Shown one piece after another: positions 15,791-23,293 of a stretch of 27,568 nt of DNA. Source of the stretch: CAYGBW01 sp964348185. Its GTDB lineage: Bacteria; Desulfobacterota; BSN033; WVXP01. How positions within the stretch are numbered: position 1 is the first letter of the stretch; the number at the start of each line of letters is the position of its first letter. The stretch is from positions 1 through 27,568 of the forward strand of contig CAYGBW010000120.1 of the NCBI GenBank assembly GCA_964348185.1. The letters are read 5' to 3'. The position numbers and the translations under genes were made by a program. The notes beneath the pieces were generated by a model. It was not told the DNA's origin. It saw only the letters and a program-made list of their open reading frames with translations, and did not search any database.

Positions 15791-16963
15791 TCACACCATC
15801 CGTTTGAGTTCTCTCGCAACCATCAAGATCTCTTCGACAGTGTTGAAAAAGTGCGGAGCGATACGGATACCGCCGGTTCCTGAGGCGTAAGTCGGTGAAA
15901 CATAGATCCTTCTTTCAGCCAATTCCTGTGCTATTCGTTCGTCATCTTCGGTCCGCACCGTTAGAATTCCTGATCGATACGCTTCTTCGAGGGGTGAGAC
16001 GATCTCTACTTTCCCGTCTAATTCCTCGATGAGTAAAGACCCGAGATACAGAATGCGTTTCTCAATGTTTTGGATGCCTATCTCGTTGATGAATCTGAGT
16101 GATTTCCATAAGGCGGGGAGGCCGGGAACAATGTCCGTGACCGATATCATGAATTTCCTGGCAGAATCGTTGCGAATCGTGTATTCCCGGATCGGTGAAT
16201 AACTGGGCTTGCCCAAGTCCCTCCAATCATCCTCATCGACACTCATCCAGCCAAGATAGGGTGGTTTCATCAGGGTGAGAAGTTCTTTTCGAACGTAGAA
16301 GACACCGGTGCCAAATGGGGACAGGAGCCACTTGTGTCCACCGGCGATCAACATATCGATATTGGAGGCTTTGACATCGAGTGCCAATGCACCCAGATGT
16401 TGAATGGCATCGACCAAGAAACAGATGCTGTTCCTTCGAGTAATGTCACCGATTCTTTCTAGTTCACAGCGAAAACCGTTTACCTCCTGAACAGATGAAA
16501 TGACGATGACCTTGGTGTGTTCGTCGATTAGATCTTCGATATCAGAAGTCAATACCCTCCCCTCTCTGTGACGAACCACTTCCAGCACGAGGCCTCTTTC
16601 CTTCTCCATTACCCTCCAAGGAATCACATTGGACATGAATTCGAGGTTGTTTAGGATCACGGAATCGCCTGCTCTGAGATCGAGCATTTGGGAGAAGGCA
16701 CCCATCCCCTCACTTGTACTCCTCAGGAGTCCGATTTCAGCCTCTTCTGCATTGATCAGCTTCGCGGCCTCCCGGACACATTCCTTCTCATGGCGGTTTA
16801 GAATCGCCTCATCGGCTCTGAGGTTTTGACCTTTGACGAAATCCATCACGGCGTTCATCGTGACAACCGGAGGGACACCGATTCTACAATTGCTCAGATA
16901 GATGCAGTCCTTGAGCTGTGGAAATTGCTCTTCCCGAACTCTTTCAACGTCCTTTTCGTCCAT
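15791..16963 (-). CDS. Class V PLP enzyme, untagged paralogue
   Basis: This 390-residue class V PLP enzyme is a divergent paralogue of the catalytic domain at 14105-15487. Both start with a FPxLK..I.L.NC segment, carry VDAxQ.LG, and end with RxAPHFFxT. Here Asp185 (VDAIQHLG) and Lys211 (AGGHKWLLSPFGTG) are the PLP contacts, a more canonical HKW motif than in the paralogue. It has no N-terminal tag. The ATG at 16961-16963 has only a weak ribosome-binding site. It follows livF by 190 bases and precedes the tagged enzyme by 303 bases on the same strand, so it may be read from the livK promoter. It could be a cytosolic partner, or it could enter the shell by forming a heterodimer with the tagged enzyme. 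The latter two ideas are inference. Confidence 0.85.
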   Translation of the reverse strand: MDEKDVERVREEQFPQLKDCIYLSNCRIGVPPVVTMNAVMDFVKGQNLRADEAILNRHEKECVREAAKLINAEEAEIGLLRSTSEGMGAFSQMLDLRAGDSVILNNLEFMSNVIPWRVMEKERGLVLEVVRHREGRVLTSDIEDLIDEHTKVIVISSVQEVNGFRCELERIGDITRRNSICFLVDAIQHLGALALDVKASNIDMLIAGGHKWLLSPFGTGVFYVRKELLTLMKPPYLGWMSVDEDDWRDLGKPSYSPIREYTIRNDSARKFMISVTDIVPGLPALWKSLRFINEIGIQNIEKRILYLGSLLIEELDGKVEIVSPLEEAYRSGILTVRTEDDERIAQELAERRIYVSPTYASGTGGIRIAPHFFNTVEEILMVARELKRMV

Positions 16964-17078
16964 TGAGAACCTGGATCCGGATTAATATTCCCTCACCGAC
17001 CTAAATGCGCTGGAGCTGTTTTTCTCTTTTGGTGGGACTACCGTCTTTGCTCCGGCAGTGGAGGTGGCGAAGGTCGGA

Positions 17079-17147
17079 TCACTCCGAGCAGGCTGGCACC
17101 CATACAAACGCATCTCTCAGGGCTCGCAAAAACGCTTCCTTGTTCAT
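17079..17147 (-). other. Short ORF of 22 codons after livF
   Basis: An ATG six bases after the livF stop opens a 22-codon frame (starts MNKEAFLRALRDAF) that ends at TGA 17079-17081. The remaining bases to 16964 continue with codons but no clear family. It may be a tiny coupled gene or a relic of a larger one. I do not recognise it. Confidence 0.25.
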
Positions 17148-17153
17148 GAACCC

Positions 17154-17879
17154 TTAGGTGTCTCCCCCCAGATAGGCCTTCTGCATCATTTCATTGTCGA
17201 GAAGGTTCTGGGCAGTATCAGCCAGTACGATGGAACCCGTTTGAAGGACGTACCCTCGATCGGCAATGGAAAGTGCCATGGCGGCGTTCTGCTCTACTAC
17301 GAAGACGGTGGTCCCCTGCTGGTTAACCCTCTGGATCAATTCAAATTGTTGGTCCACGAGAAGGGGGGAGAGGCCCATCGAAGGCTCATCCATCAGAAGG
17401 ATTCTGGGGTTGGATAACAGGGCTCGCGCCATGGCAAGCATCTGCTGTTCACCCCCACTCAAGGTTATCCCAAGGTTGTGCAACCGCTCCTTGAGTCGTG
17501 GGAAAAGGTCCAACATCCTATCCATGTCCATTTTGACCTGATTCGTCTCTGTCCTGAGGTAGGCGCCCATTTCCATGTTTTCGAGGACGGTCAATCTGGG
17601 GAAAATCCTTCTACCCTCGGGAACGATGGCCACACCTTTCGATATGATATGCTTTGTCGGTTTCCCCTCAATCCGCTCGCCATTCAGTTTGACGGTCCCT
17701 TTTCTGGGTTGGCATACTCCAACAATCGTTTTTAGAGTTGTTGACTTGCCTGACGCATTCCCGCCTAGAAGGCACACTAACTCCCCCTCACGAATCTTGA
17801 TGTTTATCCCATATAGCGCCTGGATACTTCCGTAATAGGTATCAACATCCTCAAGTTCTAGGATGGGGGTTTCATCCAT
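17154..17879 (-). CDS. livF: Liv-type ABC importer ATPase (LivF)
   Basis: This is one of the two cytoplasmic ATPases of a branched-chain amino acid/amide (HAAT family) importer, 241 residues. The Walker A is LGGNASGKST (about 38-47), the Q-loop region VPEGRRIFPRLTVLENM, the ABC signature LSGGEQQMLA, Walker B ILLMDEPSMGLSP, and the switch position reads VEQN, the normal LivF variant. The gene starts three bases after the fused livMG stop. HAAT systems import amino acids, urea, short amides and aromatic acids, so substrate assignment needs the binding protein. Confidence 0.94.
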   Translation of the reverse strand: MDETPILELEDVDTYYGSIQALYGINIKIREGELVCLLGGNASGKSTTLKTIVGVCQPRKGTVKLNGERIEGKPTKHIISKGVAIVPEGRRIFPRLTVLENMEMGAYLRTETNQVKMDMDRMLDLFPRLKERLHNLGITLSGGEQQMLAMARALLSNPRILLMDEPSMGLSPLLVDQQFELIQRVNQQGTTVFVVEQNAAMALSIADRGYVLQTGSIVLADTAQNLLDNEMMQKAYLGGDT

Positions 17880-17882
17880 AGA

Positions 17883-19748
17883 CTAGTGCCCTTTCCTTCC
17901 CAGGTAGGCTTCGATAACCTGTTCGCTTTTTGCCACATCTTCATAGGTGCCTTCCGCGATCTTACTCCCATAGTCGAGAGCGATGACTCTGTCAGAGATT
18001 GTCCTCACCACATTGAGTTTATGCTCTATCACGAGTATTGTGTACCCATAAACATCCCTGAGTGTCTTGATGAAGTTCGTTATCTCTATGGTCTCCTGCG
18101 GATTCATTCCTGCCGACGGCTCATCCAGCATCAGGACTTTGGCGTCTGTCGACATGGCTCGGGCAATCTCGAGGCGCCTTCTATTGGCAAAGGAGAGAAA
18201 CACCGCCTTCTGGTCAAATCGATAGCCGGTAAGCCTGGCTCCAAAAAGGCCTAGTACCTCCTTTACTCTTCGCTCTGTTTGAGCCTCTTCTTTGCCATGA
18301 CGAGGAAGGTGAAGAAGGGTCGACAGAGGGCCCGATTTCGTTCGACAGAACTGCCCCACCTTGGCGTTGTCCAGGACGGTCATGTTACTGAAAAGCCTTA
18401 GGTTTTGAAACGTCCGCGAGATTCCCTTTCTCACGACCTGATGAGGCTTTAATCCCCTGATGTCGGACCCTTCAAAAAGAATATGGCCAGAGCTTGGAGG
18501 ATATATGCCGGCAATGAGGTTGAACACTGTGGTCTTTCCAGATCCGTTGGGTCCGATTATGCTCAGGACCTCTTTTTCCATGAGCTTAAAGCTGAGATTG
18601 TCGACCGCCCTGAGTCCACCGAAGTCCTGGGTTACATTCTTGAGTTCGAGTATCGCGCGATCGCCCTTTGAGTATCTTCTCCGGCCCCTCTCGATTCTCT
18701 GTCCCTTTTCATCGTAATAGAGCTCCGTTGAGGCTTTGAGAACACCGGTCTCATCCTTGTCCGGTCGCTTCCTCCCCCTGACAAGAAAGCCAACCTCTCC
18801 CATGATACCTTGGGGTCTCAATGCCATCAGTACGATCAGGATGAGGCCGTAAGACATCATTCGATAGGCCCCGTATTCTCTCAGAAACTCCGGCAGGATT
18901 GAGAGCACAATGGCACCCAAGATCACGCCGACAATGTTACCGAGTCCCCCGAGGATGACCATGCAATACGCGATCACAAGTTGTGGAAAATCAAAGTTGT
19001 TTGGAAAAACAGAGTCCTGGAAAGAGGCAAACAGAGCACCCGTGGCGCCCGCAATGAATGCTCCTCCGGCAAAGGCCGTGAGTTTCATCCGTGTTGTATT
19101 GACACCCATGGATTCTGCCGCGAGCTCATCCTCGCGAATTGCCTCCCAGCCTCTGCCATAGCGCGATCTCTTGATCCGGAAAGACCCGATGATGACAATA
19201 ATGGCCGAAAACCAGATGAGGTACGAATAGGCCACAGGGGAGACCACTCTGAAACCAAGAAGGTTGATCGGATCGAAGTTATAGATGCCGTTAACGCCGC
19301 CGGTGATATTGACAGGCCGGTCGAGGTTGAGCAACAAGAGTTTAAAGATCTGGGAGAATGCCAGGGTGACAATTGCCAGATAATCCCCCTTCAACCGCAT
19401 GCTGGTTGAGCCCAGGGCAAACCCAAACCCCATGGTAATAAATGCGGCTATGGGAAGAACCAGCAAGAAGGGCAGGTGAATATTGAACTGGCTCGAAGAT
19501 AAGAAGGCAAACATGTAACCCCCAATGCCAAAAAAGGCAACATATGCCAAGTCCAGTAAACCGGCAAAACCTGCCACAACGTTCAGGCCTAGGGCGAGCA
19601 TGACCCAGAGACCGGTCATGGTTTGGATTCTCAACCAGTATGTATTCGGCATGATGTGGGGCGCGCCGACAAGAACGATCGCAATGGCCACATAGAGTGC
19701 CAGTCTGTTCTTCTTACTTAGCTCGGTCTTCGTAGGATTGGTGTTCAT
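17883..19748 (-). CDS. Fused Liv-type permease and ATPase (LivM-LivG)
   Basis: A single 621-residue protein joins the LivM permease and LivG ATPase of the importer. Residues about 15-325 are the permease, with eight to ten membrane segments and the family motifs ALGLNVVAGFAGLLDLAYVAFFGIGGY (split at about 52-78), RLKGDYLAIVTLAF and VILGGLGNIVGVILGA. Residues 326-364 are a charged linker. Residues 365-621 are the ATPase: Walker A 399-406 (GPNGSGKT), Gln448, Walker B VLMLDEP (538-544), and His576 in VIEH. The signature is LSFANRRRLE (518-527), where LivG proteins usually have a YGxQ form. The ATG overlaps the livH stop as TGATG. The second Liv cluster in this window keeps the same two proteins separate. 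Confidence 0.92.
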   Translation of the reverse strand: MNTNPTKTELSKKNRLALYVAIAIVLVGAPHIMPNTYWLRIQTMTGLWVMLALGLNVVAGFAGLLDLAYVAFFGIGGYMFAFLSSSQFNIHLPFLLVLPIAAFITMGFGFALGSTSMRLKGDYLAIVTLAFSQIFKLLLLNLDRPVNITGGVNGIYNFDPINLLGFRVVSPVAYSYLIWFSAIIVIIGSFRIKRSRYGRGWEAIREDELAAESMGVNTTRMKLTAFAGGAFIAGATGALFASFQDSVFPNNFDFPQLVIAYCMVILGGLGNIVGVILGAIVLSILPEFLREYGAYRMMSYGLILIVLMALRPQGIMGEVGFLVRGRKRPDKDETGVLKASTELYYDEKGQRIERGRRRYSKGDRAILELKNVTQDFGGLRAVDNLSFKLMEKEVLSIIGPNGSGKTTVFNLIAGIYPPSSGHILFEGSDIRGLKPHQVVRKGISRTFQNLRLFSNMTVLDNAKVGQFCRTKSGPLSTLLHLPRHGKEEAQTERRVKEVLGLFGARLTGYRFDQKAVFLSFANRRRLEIARAMSTDAKVLMLDEPSAGMNPQETIEITNFIKTLRDVYGYTILVIEHKLNVVRTISDRVIALDYGSKIAEGTYEDVAKSEQVIEAYLGRKGH

Positions 19749-20680
19749 CAGACTTTCTCAGGGACCTTTTCACCCATCAAACCCCACGGCCTGAATATGA
19801 GAACAAGGATAAGGATGGTAAAGGCAACAACGTCCTTGTAAGTGGCAGAAAAGAAGGTGGTTGCCAGGGACTCGACCAGACCGAGAATGATCCCCCCCAT
19901 CATGGCGCCAAAGATATTTCCAATCCCTCCCAGAACAGCGGCGGTGAATCCTTTCAACCCTGCCTGAAACCCCACATAGTAATCGACCTGCGTGAAAAGC
20001 AGCCCCACAAGCGTTCCGGCCGCTCCCCCAAGAGCCGACCCGATAAGGAACACGAGGACAATGATCCTGTCCACGTCAATTCCCATAAAGGCGGCTGCCT
20101 CCGTATCCTGGGCTGTGGCGCGCATGGCCTTCCCCACCTTGGTCTTCTTCACCATGACGGTCAACAGGCCCATGAGCAAGAATGTCACCAGAATGACCAG
20201 TATCCTCATGAAGGAGAAAACAACATTTCCAATGTGAAAAACGCGGATGCCTTCAGGAATGAGGGAAGACACATGGAAAAATCGGATTTCTGCTCCCTGA
20301 TAGGTCAGAACCATATTCTGCAGAAATATTGAAACACCAAGGGCGCTGAGAAGGAGGTTCATTCGGGGGGCTTTTCGCAGCGGGCGATAGGCAAATCGCT
20401 CAATCGTCATTCCCAGCAATCCGGCGACCCCCATGGCAATGACAAGCATCAGAGAAATCACGATGGCAGCGTTCATTATGGGTACGTTATTCCTGCTGAG
20501 GAGATACAGGACCCACCACCCTGCAAAACCACCAATCATATAGACCTCACCGTGGGCAAAATTGAGCATGAACAGAATCCCGTAGACCATGGTATAACCA
20601 ATCGCAATTAGCGCATAAACACCCCCGAGGGTGAGGCCGTTCACCAACTGCTGGGGTAACTGTTGAAGATAAACATCCAT
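19748..20680 (-). CDS. livH: Liv-type ABC importer permease (LivH)
   Basis: This is the partner permease, 310 residues with about eight membrane segments. Family motifs: QLVNGLTLGGVYALIAIGYT (about 11-30) and MVYGILFMLNFAHGEVYMIGGF near 31-52, the central loop GKAMRATAQDTEAAAFMGID that contacts the ATPase, and GFTAAVLGGIGNIFGAMMGG. AAGGCGG lies upstream of the ATG. It is downstream of livK, from which it is separated by an intrinsic-type terminator, so it is expected to be transcribed at a lower level by read-through. Confidence 0.94.
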   Translation of the reverse strand: MDVYLQQLPQQLVNGLTLGGVYALIAIGYTMVYGILFMLNFAHGEVYMIGGFAGWWVLYLLSRNNVPIMNAAIVISLMLVIAMGVAGLLGMTIERFAYRPLRKAPRMNLLLSALGVSIFLQNMVLTYQGAEIRFFHVSSLIPEGIRVFHIGNVVFSFMRILVILVTFLLMGLLTVMVKKTKVGKAMRATAQDTEAAAFMGIDVDRIIVLVFLIGSALGGAAGTLVGLLFTQVDYYVGFQAGLKGFTAAVLGGIGNIFGAMMGGIILGLVESLATTFFSATYKDVVAFTILILVLIFRPWGLMGEKVPEKV

Positions 20681-20700
20681 AGCGTCCGCCTTGTCTAAGC

Positions 20701-20747
20701 AAAAACAAAAAAGAAAGGTCCTAACCTCATGATCTGGCTAGGACCTT
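20701..20747 (-). terminator. Intrinsic terminator between livK and livH
   Basis: On the minus strand AAGGTCCTA (20739-20747 on plus) pairs with TAGGACCTT (20715-20723), and a long T-rich tail follows (TCTTTTTTGTTTTT). It begins 14 bases after the livK stop. The form is classic rho-independent, yet livH, livMG and livF follow in the same direction, so partial termination is likely. Confidence 0.8.
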
Positions 20748-20761
20748 CCTCCCATGCAATC

Positions 20762-21922
20762 CTATTGACCGGTCATAACGGTCAGCTGTTTGAAGTCTTT
20801 CCCCACAACCTGAAAGAAGTAGGTGGAACCACCCTTCAGGTCTCCCTTATTATCGAAGGTCACGGGGAAGCCCAGGATTCCCTTATAGTCTTGGGTCTGA
20901 GATACGTACTTTCGAACCTCCTCCCTGCTAATCTCTCCGTCTTTGGCAGCCTTGTCGATGGCTCCCAGCAAGATATTCATGGCCTCATAAGCCGGAGGAC
21001 CGAAACCACTCAGGACTCCGTATGTGTTCTCGAATCTCTTTACATAGCTCGCTGCCTCTGGAATGGAATAGATATCCGGCCCAAAGTGATACACATAAGC
21101 GCCCTCAGCCGCACCCTCAGAGGCCTCGATGAAATCTTTCTTGTCACGGGCCCCTTCAGTTCCAAAGAAGATGGCCTTTATTCCCAACTCCTTTGTCTGA
21201 CGGACGCCGATGGCCTGATCCGGGGCCGACGTGGCAACAAAGAATATTACATCGGGGTTGTAGGCTTTGACTTTCGTCAGAACCGGTGAATAATCCTTGA
21301 CCCCTGCCACGATGGTATCCTGCATGATGTCAGTTATTCCCAGCTTTTTGAGGCCATTGATCGTCTCTTTGGCAATATTCTCACAGTACGCCATCTTTTC
21401 ATTGAGGACCGCTACCCGGTTAACCTTGAGCCATTTTTTCATAAACAGGGCGCAGTTCCATCCATGAGCATCGTTTCTCGCGTTGACCCTGAAAAAGTGC
21501 TTGTAGCCCTGTTCTGTCAGATCGGGTTTTGAGGCTGCGGATGTGATACAGACAAGGTTGGCGCCACCGTAGATTTTCATTGTGGCTTGGGCAACATGGC
21601 TCATGGGTGGGCCAACAACGCCATACATCAACTTGTCTGCAACGAATTTCTGGGCGACATTGACTCCCTGGGCAGGATCCCCGGCATCATCGCCCATGAC
21701 GTGTTCTATCTTGACGCCTTGAATCCCACCGCGTTCATTCCACTCGTCCACGGCAAGCTGACCCGAATTGAAAATCTCCATGCCCGGCGCAGCCGCATCC
21801 CCGGTAAAAGGACCGGCATTCCCCACATGGATCCCCTTGGACACATCGGCACTATACCCAGGCCCAAAGAAAACCAACACCGTTCCAACCAAGAAAAATA
21901 CAAGTAGTATCGACTTTTTCAT
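20762..21922 (-). CDS. Liv-type periplasmic binding protein (LivK-like)
   Basis: This is the periplasmic binding protein of the first Liv-type importer (Peripla_BP_6 family), 386 residues. A Sec signal peptide is clear (KKSILLVFFLVGTVLVFFG, then YSA before DVSKG). The mature part shows the type I fold features HVGNAGPFTGDAAAPGMEI, GDDAGDPAQGVNVAQKFV, GVVGPPMSHVAQATMKIY and a C-terminal YKGILGFPVTFDNKGD. A GGGAGGGAAGAG site precedes the ATG. It is the first gene of the minus-strand series that leads into the microcompartment genes, so its ligand may be the BMC substrate or a precursor; that link is inferred from position. Confidence 0.92.
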   Translation of the reverse strand: MKKSILLVFFLVGTVLVFFGPGYSADVSKGIHVGNAGPFTGDAAAPGMEIFNSGQLAVDEWNERGGIQGVKIEHVMGDDAGDPAQGVNVAQKFVADKLMYGVVGPPMSHVAQATMKIYGGANLVCITSAASKPDLTEQGYKHFFRVNARNDAHGWNCALFMKKWLKVNRVAVLNEKMAYCENIAKETINGLKKLGITDIMQDTIVAGVKDYSPVLTKVKAYNPDVIFFVATSAPDQAIGVRQTKELGIKAIFFGTEGARDKKDFIEASEGAAEGAYVYHFGPDIYSIPEAASYVKRFENTYGVLSGFGPPAYEAMNILLGAIDKAAKDGEISREEVRKYVSQTQDYKGILGFPVTFDNKGDLKGGSTYFFQVVGKDFKQLTVMTGQ

Positions 21923-22077
21923 CTCTTCCCTCCCTTGTGCTTGAATACCATCAAATGGGATCAGTACGGTAGCACCTCCTTTCTATTTCGAACTTGCCAA
22001 CTAACCCTACTCGCCTCGAAGCTCGGTCCTCACCCCCTCCCCTTGACTCAGTCCTACTCTGTTCCTCATTTACCGCA

Positions 22078-22106
22078 CGTATAGCACAGGCGCGTCTTGA
22101 AGTCAA
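22078..22106 (-). promoter_or_regulatory. Promoter for the livK-livH-livMG-livF series
   Basis: On the minus strand, TTGACT (22101-22106), a 17-bp spacer and TGC-TATACG (extended -10, hexamer at 22078-22083) predict a start near 22071 and a leader of about 150 nt. An AAAGGAGG (22-base region at 21974-21981 on plus as CCTCCTTT) occurs in the leader without a good start codon. Confidence 0.55.
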
Positions 22107-22278
22107 CTCTTGGCCCCGACTCCGCCGCTCTCTCAATGGTCCATGGTTCCCCTCCTTTGTATGATCTGGTCTTTAATCACCGGTTGTCAACAGGTCATTT
22201 CAGCCACACCGGATTGATCCTTCCGCACCTTGGCTCGCCCAAAAGAGTCCCCCACCTTATCGATACGTTCCGAACCTA

Positions 22279-22307
22279 TTGACTAACGCCACAGAAAAAA
22301 CCATAAT
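22279..22307 (+). promoter_or_regulatory. Promoter for the second Liv operon
   Basis: TTGACT (22279-22284), a 17-bp spacer and CATAAT (22302-22307) predict a start near 22314. It is divergent from the livK promoter 170 bases away; 22107-22278 holds no gene, and I could not define an operator. Confidence 0.55.
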
Positions 22308-22374
22308 GGTGAGGGTTCCTCACCAGGACAAGTCGGTCGAGACGTTTCGTTGGAACAAGGGGAGGGATGCTAAC

Positions 22375-22398
22375 ATGAGTCATCTAAACGCTGAGTGA
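22375..22398 (+). other. Seven-codon upstream ORF before livH2
   Basis: A GGGGAGGG site is followed by an ATG and seven codons (MSHLNAE) ending at TGA 22396-22398, ten bases before the TTG start of livH. Such an arrangement could couple translation or act as a leader peptide. It may equally be chance. Confidence 0.25.
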
Positions 22399-22408
22399 GG
22401 TAGCGGCT

Positions 22409-23293
22409 TTGTTTTGGCAGCAGCTCGTCAATTGGATCAATTTGGGGGCCATGTATGCCCTGCTGGCCATTGGTTATACCATGGTATATGGCATCATCAA
22501 GCTGATCAACTTTGCTCACGGTGAAATCTTCATGTACGGTGCTTTCTTTACCTGGTGGTTCATGACGACCCTATCCCTCCCCTTCCCCGTGGCTGCTTTG
22601 ATCGGTGTCCTGCTGGCCAGCCTCCTCGGGGTGGGTGTCGAGCGGGTTGCCTACCGTCCCCTCCGGAATGCCCCACGATTTGCCGTTCTCATAACCGTTT
22701 TGGGAATGGCTATCTTTCTCCAGAACATGGCCAGGATTATTTGGGGAGCTGAATTTCAAACCTTTGACGTCGACTTCGGATACCCTCCGATCTGGATAGG
22801 GAACGTGATCATTCCCATCAAGAAGGTCTTCATCCTCGTCGTATCCCTGATACTCATGATCGCTCTCGGCCTCTTTATCAAAAAGACGTATCTTGGCAAG
22901 GCCATGCGAGCGGCTGCAGCTGACCGCGAAGCAGCCGAAATGATGGGCATCAGCGTCAATGCCGTTGTTGTCCTGACCTTCGTGATCGGGTCGGCTCTAG
23001 GAGGTGTGGCCGGCATCCTGTACGCCATCAACTACAACAGTATCGACCCGATCATGGGCTTCAACGCCGGCATGAAGGCGTTTACTGCCGCCGTCTTGGG
23101 GGGCATCGGCAACATCTATGGGGCGATGTTCGGAGGAATCCTTTTGGGGATATTTGAGGGAGTGGGAGCGGGCTATGTTTCTTCCATGTATCGCGATGCC
23201 TTTGCTTTTAGCGTGTTGATCCTGGTCCTTATCTTCAGACCGCAGGGGCTGCTGGGAGAGGGAAAACCCCATGAGTCAGTTAAGGCTAGATGA
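22409..23293 (+). CDS. livH: Liv-type ABC importer permease (LivH), second system
   Basis: This is a permease of the second Liv-type importer, 294 residues. It starts with TTG (22409-22411), supported by GAGG eight bases upstream and an in-frame stop just beyond. The N-terminus reads WQQLVNWINLGAMYALLAIGYT, then MVYGIIKLINFAHGEIFMYG. The ATPase-contact loop GKAMRAAAADREAAEMMGIS and GMKAFTAAVLGGIGNIYGA follow. It is homologous to the livH of the first cluster throughout. Its last 23 bases overlap livM, so the two are coupled. Confidence 0.94.
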   Translation: MFWQQLVNWINLGAMYALLAIGYTMVYGIIKLINFAHGEIFMYGAFFTWWFMTTLSLPFPVAALIGVLLASLLGVGVERVAYRPLRNAPRFAVLITVLGMAIFLQNMARIIWGAEFQTFDVDFGYPPIWIGNVIIPIKKVFILVVSLILMIALGLFIKKTYLGKAMRAAAADREAAEMMGISVNAVVVLTFVIGSALGGVAGILYAINYNSIDPIMGFNAGMKAFTAAVLGGIGNIYGAMFGGILLGIFEGVGAGYVSSMYRDAFAFSVLILVLIFRPQGLLGEGKPHESVKAR

